Shown: piece after piece, positions 1 to 7,976 of the stretch
How positions within the stretch are numbered: the stretch's first letter is position 1
How the letters are laid out: each line of letters begins with the position of its first letter
Source of the DNA: CAMYMQ01 sp963730305
GTDB taxonomy: Bacteria > Pseudomonadota > Alphaproteobacteria > Bin65
NCBI GenBank assembly: GCA_963730305.1
Contig: CAVSRB010000003.1
Coordinates: 248,001 to 312,000, forward strand
DNA: 64,000 nucleotides
Direction: 5' to 3'
The notes under the pieces: model-generated
Databases searched by the model: none
What the model was told of the DNA's origin: nothing
Seen by the model: the letters and a program-made list of their open reading frames with translations, nothing else
Made by a program: the position numbers and the translations under genes

Positions 1-1
1 G

Positions 2-178
2 TCGGTCGAGCGGCCGGAAGACCTGGCGCCGGCGCTGGAAACCGCGATCGCCGCCAACCGCCCGGCGGTAATCGACGTCGCGGTCGACCCCAACGCGCTG
101 ATCCTGCCGCCCAAGATCACGGTGAGCCAGGCGGCCCATTTCGGCCTCGCCAAGATCCGCGAGGCCTTCGGCACATAG
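2..178 (+). CDS. Thiamine-diphosphate-dependent enzyme, C-terminal end (partial)
   Basis: Only the last 58 codons are in the window; the gene enters from the left edge and ends at TAG 176-178. The peptide has the form E-R-P-E-D-L-A-P-A-L followed by R-P-A-V-I-D-V-A-V-D-P. This is the usual end of the TPP-binding C-terminal domain of the acetolactate synthase / benzoylformate decarboxylase / oxalyl-CoA decarboxylase superfamily. The substrate cannot be told from this fragment. The family assignment is fairly safe and the exact enzyme is unknown. Confidence 0.7.
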   Translation, partial: SVERPEDLAPALETAIAANRPAVIDVAVDPNALILPPKITVSQAAHFGLAKIREAFGT

Positions 179-234
179 CGCCGGGTCGCCTCGCTCGCCG
201 GCGCGGCTCCCGATAATCCGGACGCCGCGCATTG

Positions 235-296
235 TGTGACATTTTTCTCACAAATCGCCCGATCCAATGAAATATTTCATAGTTTTGTGAAATATT
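235..296. promoter_or_regulatory. AT-rich palindromes upstream of the 372 gene, possible operators
   Basis: In an otherwise GC-rich region this stretch carries an inverted repeat TGTGA (235-239), 8 nt, TCACA (248-252). It also carries a perfect 12-base palindrome TGAAATATTTCA (268-279), followed by a second TGAAATATT copy (288-296) exactly 20 bp downstream. The 20-bp phasing equals two helical turns, as in tandem operators. No regulator can be named; the first repeat has N8 spacing rather than the N6 of CRP sites. Confidence 0.35.
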
Positions 297-371
297 ACCG
301 ATGTTTGCTTGTAATGCTGGCCACCTCCCGCTAACTCGGGTACAGGTTAACGATAACTGGGAGGACTGAGC

Positions 372-776
372 ATGAACGTTCCCGCATGGGTCAAACCGGG
401 CCTGACGGGCGCCGCCGCCGGCGCCATCGTGATCGCGATCGTCGGCTTCAGCGCCGGATGGGTCGTCTCCGGCAGCAAAGCCGCCAAGATCGCCGAGAAC
501 CGGGCCGATACCGCGGTCGTGGCCGCACTGACGCCGATCTGCGTCGCCCAATTCAAGAGCATGACGATGGCGGCGAAGCCCGCCGACGACAAGGATGCGG
601 CCAAGTCGATGCGCGGCGTCGCCCTCGCGGCGCTCCGCAAGGAGGATAGCTGGAAGCGTGGCGACTTCGTCGTCAAGCGGGGCTGGGCGACCATGCCCGG
701 CAGCACCAAGGCGAACGTGGATGTCGCGAGCGCCTGCGCCGACCGCATCGTCAAGATGGCGGCACTGAAGAAGTAG
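372..776 (+). CDS. Small membrane-anchored protein of unknown function
   Basis: This 134-residue protein has one hydrophobic segment at about residues 12-34 (G-A-A-A-G-A-I-V-I-A-I-V-G-F). A roughly 100-residue extracytoplasmic or cytoplasmic tail follows, with two cysteines (about residues 57 and 117). A strong ribosome-binding site (GGGAGGA) lies 8 bases before the ATG. It stands alone between a TPP enzyme and a convergent aminotransferase. I do not recognise the family, though similar short proteins are common in alphaproteobacteria. Coding is supported by the ribosome-binding site and the sensible membrane topology. Confidence 0.7.
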   Translation: MNVPAWVKPGLTGAAAGAIVIAIVGFSAGWVVSGSKAAKIAENRADTAVVAALTPICVAQFKSMTMAAKPADDKDAAKSMRGVALAALRKEDSWKRGDFVVKRGWATMPGSTKANVDVASACADRIVKMAALKK

Positions 777-840
777 CCCGCCGCCGCCGCGGCAACCGCC
801 CGAATCGCACGAACCAGTCGGGGCCCGACGCCGGCCGCTG

Positions 841-2061
841 CTACCGCGCGACGTTCGCGCTGCGCACCGGCACGCCGAACTCGCGGTGACAGATCTCGGC
901 GAGCTTGGCGACGCCGGCGCGGATCGTCTCGGCCGACGGGTGGGCGAAGCACAGGCGCAGCCGGTTGCGGCCGTCGGCCGGGTCGGCGACCCATTCGGCG
1001 CCGGGATTGATCGCCACCCCCTCGGCCTGGGCGACCTCGGCCAGCCGCGACGTATCGACCGTCTCGGGCAGGGTTACCCACAGGAAGATGCCGCCGCGCG
1101 GCTCGAGGAACTCGGCGGACGCGCCGAACTGCTCCTCCAGCGCGCCGACCAGGGCGTCGGCCTTGGCCTTGAGCGCACCGCACAGCCGATCCACGTGGGC
1201 GTCGAAATGGGCCGGCGCGTATTCGCCCAGCACCATCTGCTCGAGCGCGCCCGAACCGGCGTCGGTCTTGAGCGGCATCGCCTGGGCCATCACCGGCCAC
1301 GGCGCGATCAGGTAGCCGACCCGCAGGGCCGGCGCGATGGTCTTGGAGAAGGACCCGCAATAGATCACCCGGCCGTCCGTATCGAGGGCGTGGATCGCCG
1401 GCGGCCGCTCGCCCTCCCACAACAGGTCGGCGTAGCAGTCGTCCTCGAACACGGGCAGGTCGTGGTCGGATGCGATCCGGAGCAGCGCTTCCCGCCGGGC
1501 GCGGGTCATCACCGTCCCGGTCGGGTTCTGCACCGTCGGGATCGTATAGATGAACTTCGGCTTCACGCCCTGGGCCGCGAGGTCGTCGAGGGTCGCGGCG
1601 AGCGCGTCGGTGTCCATGCCATCTTGGTCGACCGGCACGCCGACGTAACGCACGCCGAGCCGCTGGAAGCGCGAGATGGTGCCGCCGTAGCAGGCGTCCT
1701 CGATCACCACCGTGTCCCCCGGCGCCAGGAACACGCCGTTGACCAGGTCGAGCGCCTGGAGCGAGCCCGACGTGACCAGGATGTTGTCCGGGTCGACGGT
1801 CATGCCCGCCCGACGGGCCAGCTTGGCGGCGATGAAGTCGCGCAGCGGCCGGTAACCCATCGGCCCGCTGTCGAGCTGATAAAGCGCGAGCTGCCGCCCT
1901 TCCCGCCCGATCACCGCCTGCGCCGCCGCGAGCAGCCCGTCGACCGGGATGCTGTCGGCGTCGTTGTGGCCGCCGACGAAGTTGTATTCCGGGTAGCCGG
2001 TCCAGCGGCCGGCCGCCGCCGGCAGGTCGGCGCGGAAATGGGGCGTGTGGTCGAAGGGCAT
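841..2061 (-). CDS. PLP-dependent aminotransferase, class I/II (2-aminoadipate transaminase-like)
   Basis: This 406-residue fold-type I aminotransferase has no N-terminal GntR DNA-binding domain, so it is the stand-alone enzyme type rather than a MocR regulator. Visible motifs are Y-Q-L-D-S-G-P-M-G-Y near residue 61, V-Q-N-P-T-G near 177, E-D-D-C-Y near 206, and the Schiff-base lysine in S-F-S-K (Lys240). The family (LysN / valine-pyruvate / multiple-substrate aminotransferases) moves amino groups between amino acids and 2-oxo acids in the cytoplasm. The start at 2061 is chosen because AGGAGG lies just upstream; the same frame stays open further upstream without homology. The substrate is unknown. 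Confidence 0.88.
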   Translation of the reverse strand: MPFDHTPHFRADLPAAAGRWTGYPEYNFVGGHNDADSIPVDGLLAAAQAVIGREGRQLALYQLDSGPMGYRPLRDFIAAKLARRAGMTVDPDNILVTSGSLQALDLVNGVFLAPGDTVVIEDACYGGTISRFQRLGVRYVGVPVDQDGMDTDALAATLDDLAAQGVKPKFIYTIPTVQNPTGTVMTRARREALLRIASDHDLPVFEDDCYADLLWEGERPPAIHALDTDGRVIYCGSFSKTIAPALRVGYLIAPWPVMAQAMPLKTDAGSGALEQMVLGEYAPAHFDAHVDRLCGALKAKADALVGALEEQFGASAEFLEPRGGIFLWVTLPETVDTSRLAEVAQAEGVAINPGAEWVADPADGRNRLRLCFAHPSAETIRAGVAKLAEICHREFGVPVRSANVAR

Positions 2062-2259
2062 GCGGGCGTTCCTCCTGGTTCGTCGCCGTTGACCCGTCTT
2101 ATGGACCGGCGGCGTCGGCGGTGAAAAGCCGTCTTTTCGCCGCCGCCAGCCGGTGTGTGACGATTGAGCGACATCAAAGCGTACCGCCCTCCCCCGGTGC
2201 AGGCTGACACCATCGGTGCACGCTTGCGGGCCCGATCGGCACGGAGAGGGGTGCGAGCC

Positions 2260-3123
2260 ATGGTCGGTTTCATCATCAGCCTGTTCCTCGGCTGGTTCGG
2301 GAAGTGGCGCCTGCTCGGGCTGGTCTATCTGCTCGAGCTGGTGGTGATCGTGGGCAGCCTGGTCTCGCCGGGCGCCAACGATGTCCAGTTCGTCGTGCTG
2401 CCGTCGATCGCGCTGGCAGAGGTCGCTTTCGGCTATGCTATCGGCGCCGGCTGGCGACGCCTTCGGACCGGCGCATGGCCGCGGGACGCCGCGATCGCCC
2501 GCCTGGCCGAAACCTTCCGGCAGGTCGACGATCCCACCGGGCCGGTCATGGTGTGGGAGGTCGAGACCCCGGTCCTGACCGCACCGGTCGCCAAGGTGAT
2601 GGCGATCGTGCTCGCGGTCCTGTTCGCCTTGGTCTTCGCCCTGTTCTTCGCCATGCGGCCCGAAGCCCCGGATACCGCGCTGACAGTCGCCGGCATCGCC
2701 ACCGGCGCCATCGTCGTGCTGTTCGCGATCGCGGTGCTGGGCATCTTGTTCAACCGCATCCGCAAGCGCTTCACCGTGACCGCGGCGGGTTACACGTCGA
2801 CCATCGTCGACGGCCGGATCGCTTGGGCGGTCGTCGGCGGCGGCACGGCGGCGGCCGGGTCGCAATTGTCCGAATCGCAGCGCTGGGACCGGGTCGAGCG
2901 GTTCCGTCTCGACCCCGACAACGGCCGCGTCCTGGTCAAGCTCCGCGGGCGGGGCTGGGACGTCATACATTGCCCGGTCCACGGCTTCGTCCCGGCGGCG
3001 CGCGAAATCCGGCGCCACATCGATGCCGCCGCGGGCCGTGCGGCGCCGGAGGTGCCCGACGTCTGGACCACGGGCCGACGCACCGGTCGACCGGACGGCA
3101 TGCTGCCCGGCAAGCCGGCCTGA
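2260..3123 (+). CDS. Membrane protein of unknown function
   Basis: A 287-residue protein. Hydrophobic segments lie at about residues 2-12, 22-38, 45-62 and then 108-126 and 138-156. A C-terminal soluble part of about 115 residues holds a G-G-G-T-A-A-A-G stretch. The start is placed at ATG 2260, preceded by GGAGAGG; GTG 2251 and TTG 2164 are in-frame alternatives. It is divergent from the aminotransferase. A small secreted-peptide gene follows on the same strand after 85 bp. I do not recognise the family. Confidence 0.7.
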   Translation: MVGFIISLFLGWFGKWRLLGLVYLLELVVIVGSLVSPGANDVQFVVLPSIALAEVAFGYAIGAGWRRLRTGAWPRDAAIARLAETFRQVDDPTGPVMVWEVETPVLTAPVAKVMAIVLAVLFALVFALFFAMRPEAPDTALTVAGIATGAIVVLFAIAVLGILFNRIRKRFTVTAAGYTSTIVDGRIAWAVVGGGTAAAGSQLSESQRWDRVERFRLDPDNGRVLVKLRGRGWDVIHCPVHGFVPAAREIRRHIDAAAGRAAPEVPDVWTTGRRTGRPDGMLPGKPA

Positions 3124-3208
3124 CGAGCGGCGCGGACACGGCAGGCCCCGAGGCGTTCCGGGACGGAGACGAGCGTTAATTCAAGTCGACGAAGGAAAGG
3201 GAAAGCGT

Positions 3209-3508
3209 ATGAAACGGATTTTGATCGCATCGCTGATGGTGATCGGCATGGCCGGCCTGGCCAGTGCGCCGGCGTCGGCCTTCCCCGCCAGCCCCGCGCC
3301 GGCCCCGACCCTGCAGACCGGCAAGGCGCCGATCGTCCAGGTCCACGGCTGGCACTGCCGCCCCCTGTGGGCGCCCGGCTGGGGCTGGCACCGTCACTGG
3401 GGCGCCTGCCGCCAGCGTCGGTACAACCGCTGGAGATACCGCCGCGGCCCGCGCTGGTTCTGCTGGCACAACCGCTGGAGCCGCCGCATCTGCCGCCGCC
3501 GCTGGTAG
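3209..3508 (+). CDS. Small secreted Trp/Arg/His-rich protein
   Basis: This 99-residue protein has a clear signal peptide (M-K-R-I-L-I-A-S-L-M... with A-S-A at about residue 25). The mature region is dominated by W, R, H and C: about nine tryptophans, many arginines and five cysteines in about 60 residues. The start has a good ribosome-binding site (GGAAAGGGAAAG). Such short, basic, aromatic secreted proteins are frequent in alphaproteobacteria and are usually annotated as hypothetical. The composition would fit binding to a surface polymer, membrane or metal, but that is inference. Confidence 0.7.
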   Translation: MKRILIASLMVIGMAGLASAPASAFPASPAPAPTLQTGKAPIVQVHGWHCRPLWAPGWGWHRHWGACRQRRYNRWRYRRGPRWFCWHNRWSRRICRRRW

Positions 3509-3660
3509 GCCGGACGGCATTGCGGCCTGACGCCAATCGGGAGGGAGCCGCCCACCAGCGGCTTCCTCCAAGATGGCCGGCGTTCGCGTGCCGACGTTCA
3601 CAGAACGGTCACATCGACATGCCATCTTCCGGCATCCCCGCCAACTCGTAGAATATCGGC

Positions 3661-4104
3661 ATGATCAAGAACATTCTGGTTCCGCTCGACGGTTCCGAGC
3701 CCTCGGTAAGGGCGCTGGAGCTCGCCTGCGACCTGGCCGGCAAGTATGGCGCGCGCATTCATCTGCTCAACGTCGTCGACAACCTCGACGTGTCGGACGA
3801 GTTGCGCCATTTCGCCGACGTCGAGCATCTGACCGGGTCGAGCGAGCAGCTCCACCAGGTCGTTTCCGACCACATCCTCGATTACGGGCGCAATCTGGCC
3901 GTCGAGCATGGCTGCGCCGACCCGGCGACGGAGGTGCGGCAAGGCCCGCCAGCGCGTCGGATCGTCGAATACGCCAACGCGGCCGACATCGACGCCATCG
4001 TGATGGGCTCGCGCGGCCTCAGCGACCTCAAGGGGCTGCTGCTCGGCAGCGTCTCCCACAAAGTCGCCGAGCGCGCGCCCTGCACCTGCATCACGGTGCG
4101 CTGA
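3661..4104 (+). CDS. Universal stress protein, UspA family
   Basis: A single-domain 147-residue Usp. The N-terminus I-L-V-P-L-D-G-S-E holds the conserved Asp that binds nucleotide. The C-terminal loop G-S-R-G, nine residues, G-S is the G-x2-G-x9-G-[S/T] pattern of the ATP-binding subclass. These are cytoplasmic stress-survival proteins. No Shine-Dalgarno precedes the ATG. A TAGAAT hexamer (3649-3654) ends only six bases upstream, so the mRNA may be leaderless. It is monocistronic or loosely linked to the small gene that follows. Confidence 0.93.
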   Translation: MIKNILVPLDGSEPSVRALELACDLAGKYGARIHLLNVVDNLDVSDELRHFADVEHLTGSSEQLHQVVSDHILDYGRNLAVEHGCADPATEVRQGPPARRIVEYANAADIDAIVMGSRGLSDLKGLLLGSVSHKVAERAPCTCITVR

Positions 4105-4192
4105 CCCGCCGGACCGCGACCCCGCCGGTTCGATCGAAAAACGGTAACCCGCCGGCGCTATGACCGGAGGACCGAGACGGTCCTGCCGCGAC

Positions 4193-4411
4193 ATGGTCAC
4201 GCCGATGAAACGCTTCGCCGACACCTACCTCAAGGGCCGCGCCTTCACGCGCTCGCGCGGCGGCGGCGACCACGACCGCTGGACGGTCACCGACGTCTAT
4301 TTCGACGTCGGCATGCGCGAGGCCCACGCCGTCCTGGTGTCCATACAGGGCGAGCAGGTCGAGCTACCGGTGTCGCACCTGAAGCATCCGTGGTGGGAGC
4401 CGCTGTACTAG
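4193..4411 (+). CDS. Short hypothetical protein
   Basis: This 72-residue cytoplasmic-looking protein starts M-V-T-P-M-K-R-F and ends in P-W-W-E-P-L-Y. It contains W-T-V-T-D-V-Y-F-D-V and E-A-H-A-V-L-V-S, suggesting a small beta-rich domain. The start is ambiguous: ATG 4160, 4193 and 4205 are all in frame and none has a good Shine-Dalgarno. It lies between the universal stress gene and the convergent pccA. I do not recognise it. Confidence 0.55.
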   Translation: MVTPMKRFADTYLKGRAFTRSRGGGDHDRWTVTDVYFDVGMREAHAVLVSIQGEQVELPVSHLKHPWWEPLY

Positions 4412-4447
4412 GACGCGCGGAACCAGCACGCGCGGGCCGAACCCGGC

Positions 4448-6466
4448 CTACTCGAATTCGACGATCGACTGGTCGACCGACAGGTTGTCGCCGGCGGCCG
4501 CGTGCAGCGCCTTGACCGTGCCGTCGCGGCCGGCGCGCAGGATATTCTCCATCTTCATCGCCTCGACCACGGCGACCTCCTCGCCCGCCTTGACCGCCTG
4601 GCCGACCTCGACCGCGAGCGAGACCAAGAGGCCCGGCATCGGCGCGAGCACGAGGTTGGAGGTGTCCGGCGGCGCCTTCTCCGGCATCCGCCGGGCGAGC
4701 GTACCGACCGTACGCGAGAAGACCAGCACCTCGGCCCGCTGGCCAGCGTGGTGCAGCCGCCAGCCGATGCCCGTGCGGTCGACCTGGACGCAGACCTGAC
4801 GGCCGCCGACCTGGCCCTCGAACAGCGGCTCGCCGGGCGACCAGCCGGTCAACACCGGGATCGCGCGCTCCTCGCCGGCGAGGTCCATGACCACCTCGCA
4901 ATCCGACGGCTCACCGGAGACCGAGAGGTCGACATAGTCGCCGTCGATCTTGACCGTCCAGTCGCCGTCGGCGGTGGGGGCGTGGTCGGGCAGCCGGCCG
5001 GAGATCGCCGCCTCGCGCTCGCGCGTCGCGGCGTTGATCGCAGCGGCGACCGCGATCAGGGCGGCGCGGTCGTCCGGGTCGGCCTGCGCGCCGGCGAAGC
5101 CGTCGGGGAATTCCTCGGCGATGAAGCCGGTCGACAGCCGCCCCGAGCCGAAGCGCGGGTGGCGGATCACGGCGGCGAGGAAGCCCATATTGTGGTCGAC
5201 GCCGCGCACGTAATATTCGTCGAGCGCGCGGGCGAGCCGCTCGATCGCCTCGTCGCGGTCCGCGCCGTGGGCGATCAGCTTGGCGATCATCGGGTCGTAG
5301 AACATCGAGATCTCGGCGCCCTCGCCCACCCCGGTGTCGACGCGCACGCTGCCGTCCCCTGGGCCGTCACCGTCCTCGTCGTCGGGCGCGCGGTAGCGGA
5401 CCAGCCGGCCGATCGAGGGCAGGAAGTTGCGGTACGGGTCCTCGGCGTAGACCCGCGCCTCGATCGCCCAGCCGTCGAGGGCGACGTCCTTCTGCTTGAT
5501 CTTCAGCTTCTGGCCGGCCGCGACCCGGATCATCTGCTCGACCAGGTCGATGCCGGTGACCATCTCGGTGACCGGGTGCTCGACCTGCAGCCGGGTGTTC
5601 ATCTCAAGGAAATAGAAGTTGCGGTCGCGGTCGACGATGAACTCGACCGTCCCGGCGGAGCGGTATTTCACGGCCTCGGCCAGCTTGACCGCCTGCTCGC
5701 CCATCGCCGCGCGGGTCGCCGCGTCGAGGAACGGGCTCGGCGCCTCCTCGATCACCTTCTGGTGGCGGCGCTGGATCGAGCATTCGCGCTCGCCCAGATA
5801 GATCGTGTTGCCGTGGGCGTCGGCCAGCACCTGGATCTCGATGTGGCGCGGCTCCTCGATGAACTTCTCGATGAAGACGCGGTCGTCGGCGAAGGAGGAC
5901 TTGGCCTCGCTCTTGGCCGAGCGGAAGCCGTCGGCGACCTCGTCGTCGCCGCGGGCCACGCGCATTCCCTTGCCGCCGCCGCCCGCCGATGCCTTGATCA
6001 TGACCGGGTAGCCGATCTCGCGGGCGATCTTCACCGCCTCCTTGGCGTCCTTGATCACGCCGATATGGCCGGGCACGGTCGAGACGCCCGCCTTGGCGGC
6101 GAGCTTCTTCGATTCGATCTTGTCGCCCATCGCCGCGATCGCTTCGACGTTGGGCCCGATGAAGGCGATCTTGGCCTTGTCGAGCGCCTTGGCGAAGGCG
6201 GCGTTCTCCGACAGGAAGCCGTAGCCGGGGTGGACCGCCTTGGCCCCGGTCGCCTTGCAGGCGTCGACGATCTTGTCGATGACCAGGTAGGACTCGGCCG
6301 ACGGCGCCGGGCCGATCGCCACGGCCTCGTCGGCCATGCGCACGTGGAGCGCGTCGCGGTCGGCCTCGGAATAGACCGCCACGGTGGCGATGCCCATCTT
6401 CTTCGCCGTGCGGATGACGCGGCAGGCGATCTCGCCGCGGTTGGCGATCAGGATCTTCTTGAACAA
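4448..6466 (-). CDS. pccA: Acetyl/propionyl-CoA carboxylase alpha subunit (biotin carboxylase + BCCP)
   Basis: This 672-residue protein has the complete domain set. The N-terminal biotin carboxylase starts K-I-L-I-A-N-R-G-E-I-A. The ATP-grasp glycine loop G-G-G-G-K-G-M is near residue 164, and the catalytic region E-M-N-T-R-L-Q-V-E-H near 289. A BT linker domain follows, and a C-terminal biotinyl domain has E-A-M-K-M-E-N with the biotin lysine at 638. It carboxylates the biotin that PccB uses to turn propionyl-CoA into (S)-methylmalonyl-CoA for propionate and odd-chain or branched amino-acid catabolism. pccB lies 5 kb away on the same strand, separated by unrelated genes, so the two are not one transcript. 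Confidence 0.96.
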   Translation of the reverse strand: MFKKILIANRGEIACRVIRTAKKMGIATVAVYSEADRDALHVRMADEAVAIGPAPSAESYLVIDKIVDACKATGAKAVHPGYGFLSENAAFAKALDKAKIAFIGPNVEAIAAMGDKIESKKLAAKAGVSTVPGHIGVIKDAKEAVKIAREIGYPVMIKASAGGGGKGMRVARGDDEVADGFRSAKSEAKSSFADDRVFIEKFIEEPRHIEIQVLADAHGNTIYLGERECSIQRRHQKVIEEAPSPFLDAATRAAMGEQAVKLAEAVKYRSAGTVEFIVDRDRNFYFLEMNTRLQVEHPVTEMVTGIDLVEQMIRVAAGQKLKIKQKDVALDGWAIEARVYAEDPYRNFLPSIGRLVRYRAPDDEDGDGPGDGSVRVDTGVGEGAEISMFYDPMIAKLIAHGADRDEAIERLARALDEYYVRGVDHNMGFLAAVIRHPRFGSGRLSTGFIAEEFPDGFAGAQADPDDRAALIAVAAAINAATREREAAISGRLPDHAPTADGDWTVKIDGDYVDLSVSGEPSDCEVVMDLAGEERAIPVLTGWSPGEPLFEGQVGGRQVCVQVDRTGIGWRLHHAGQRAEVLVFSRTVGTLARRMPEKAPPDTSNLVLAPMPGLLVSLAVEVGQAVKAGEEVAVVEAMKMENILRAGRDGTVKALHAAAGDNLSVDQSIVEFE

Positions 6467-6574
6467 ACCCGCTTTACCCCCGGTGTTGCTTGTTTGTTGG
6501 CCGCGGACGCGGCGCCCCCTGTTTAGAGGGTTTTGCTGCGGAGGGAAACGGGGGTGGGACGCCGTGGACCGCGG

Positions 6575-7393
6575 TCAGATCGGCAGGCGCTCGCGCAGCT
6601 TCTTCTTCGGCTTGGGCGGGTTGATCTCGTCCATCGGGATCTTGCGGCCGCGCGGCAGCTTGTCGATGTCGTCGGGCGCGCGCTGGGCCTTGCGGTCCTT
6701 GGGCGCCGGCCTGGCCTGCTTCTTGGCGCTGTCGGGGGCGGGCTTGGCCTCCGCCGGGGGCGCAGCCTCGGACGGGCGGTCCGTCTTCGGCGCCGTCGGC
6801 GCCGGCGGCTGCTTGAGCCGGGCGGACTGGTCCTTGGGCGCGCTCGGCGCCGCCGGCGCTTTCGTCGCCTCCGAATCCGCCTCGGGCGTGACCGGCGGCG
6901 CGCGGCGGACCACCAATTCCGGCGCGACCTGGCGGTCGGCATCCGTCTTCGGCGCCCTCTCCGGAGCCGCGTCCGGCACCCGCTTGAGGCGCGGTTGCAC
7001 GTCGACCCGGTCGCGCACCGGCGGCACACCGCGTCGGCGGGGACGGACGACCTCCGGCTCGCGCGGCTGCTCCCAGCCGTTGTAGCGCCGGAACGAGGGC
7101 TCGCGGTCGCGCTCGGGCCCGGATTCCGGCGCATAGTCCTCGTCCAGCGAATAGCGGCGGGCCGGCGCGCGGTTCCACCGCTCGGAGCGGGCGTCGCGGT
7201 CGCAAACCCAGCGCCGGAAGCAGCGTCGGTTGCCCCAGTGGTCGAACCAGCAGGACCGGACCGGCCCGCAGCGCCGCTCGACCACCGGCACCACGCGGGC
7301 GGCCGGCTCGTCTTTGGTCGCTGCGCCCACGGCGATCCCGCCCGCGGACACGAGGATCGCGGCAAGCGCGCCCGCCACCATCCCGCGGCGCAT
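6575..7393 (-). CDS. Secreted or membrane-anchored Pro/Arg-rich hypothetical protein
   Basis: A 272-residue protein with an N-terminal hydrophobic segment (M-R-R-G-M-V-A-G-A-L-A-A-I-L-V) that serves as signal or anchor. A short Cys/Trp-containing module follows (R-R-C-G-P-V-R-S-C-W-F and R-C-F-R-R-W-V-C, four cysteines). The rest is a long low-complexity tail rich in P, A, K and R. The start is set at ATG 7393 because it gives a normal signal peptide; a longer reading to 7459 adds only an unlikely N-terminus. It sits 108 bp upstream of pccA. No family is recognised, and the function is unknown. Confidence 0.6.
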   Translation of the reverse strand: MRRGMVAGALAAILVSAGGIAVGAATKDEPAARVVPVVERRCGPVRSCWFDHWGNRRCFRRWVCDRDARSERWNRAPARRYSLDEDYAPESGPERDREPSFRRYNGWEQPREPEVVRPRRRGVPPVRDRVDVQPRLKRVPDAAPERAPKTDADRQVAPELVVRRAPPVTPEADSEATKAPAAPSAPKDQSARLKQPPAPTAPKTDRPSEAAPPAEAKPAPDSAKKQARPAPKDRKAQRAPDDIDKLPRGRKIPMDEINPPKPKKKLRERLPI

Positions 7394-7610
7394 TCGATGT
7401 CCTGGCTGCAACGGTTCGGTCCCCCTCCCGGTTGCGGCGGCCGGCCGCCGCGTCTGCACAGGATACTACGACGCCAGCGCCCTGCCCTCTCCACCCCGTT
7501 CCGCAATCGTGATCGCCGCGGCGGCCCGCTCGACTGGCAGCAGGCCGGCCCCACCCCTATATTCAGTCGGACGATATCTCCTTGGACGAGCGGCCCAGAG
7601 CGAACCAACC

Positions 7611-7976
7611 GTGACGGACACCCCCATTTCCGCCATCGACAGCTACCACGCCCACGTCTACTACGACGCCGACACGCGCGACCGGGCGGGGGTGATCCGC
7701 GCGGCCGTCGAGGACCGCTTCGACGTCGTGATGGGCCGCTGGCGCGACTTCCCGGTCGGCCCGCACCCGATGTGGAGCTACCAGATCGCCTTCGACGCGG
7801 CGCTGTTCGCCGAGATCATCCCGTGGCTCGCGCTCAACCGCGACGGGCTGACCGTGTTCGTCCATCCCAACACCGGCGACGCGCTGGCCGACCACCGCGA
7901 CCACGCCCTGTGGATGGGCGCGCAGCAGGAACTGGACCTGTCGGCGCTCGAGCCGGCGGCGGACACCGGGACGTGA
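7611..7976 (+). CDS. DOPA 4,5-dioxygenase family protein
   Basis: A 121-residue protein of the DOPA-dioxygenase-like family. Its hallmarks are Y-H-A-H-V-Y-Y near the start, G-P-H-P-M-W-S-Y-Q in the middle, and V-F-V-H-P-N-T-G-D near the end; the conserved histidines are likely metal ligands. Fungal and plant relatives cleave DOPA extradiolically, while bacterial members mostly have no known substrate. The start is GTG 7611 without an evident ribosome-binding site. The stop overlaps the GTG of the nucleotide cyclase gene (GTGA), so the two are translationally coupled. Confidence 0.85.
   Translation: MTDTPISAIDSYHAHVYYDADTRDRAGVIRAAVEDRFDVVMGRWRDFPVGPHPMWSYQIAFDAALFAEIIPWLALNRDGLTVFVHPNTGDALADHRDHALWMGAQQELDLSALEPAADTGT

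Noticed and set aside
235..252. CRP/FNR-type site
   Set aside because: Half-sites TGTGA and TCACA are perfect but the spacer is 8, not 6, so a CRP assignment is not justified.
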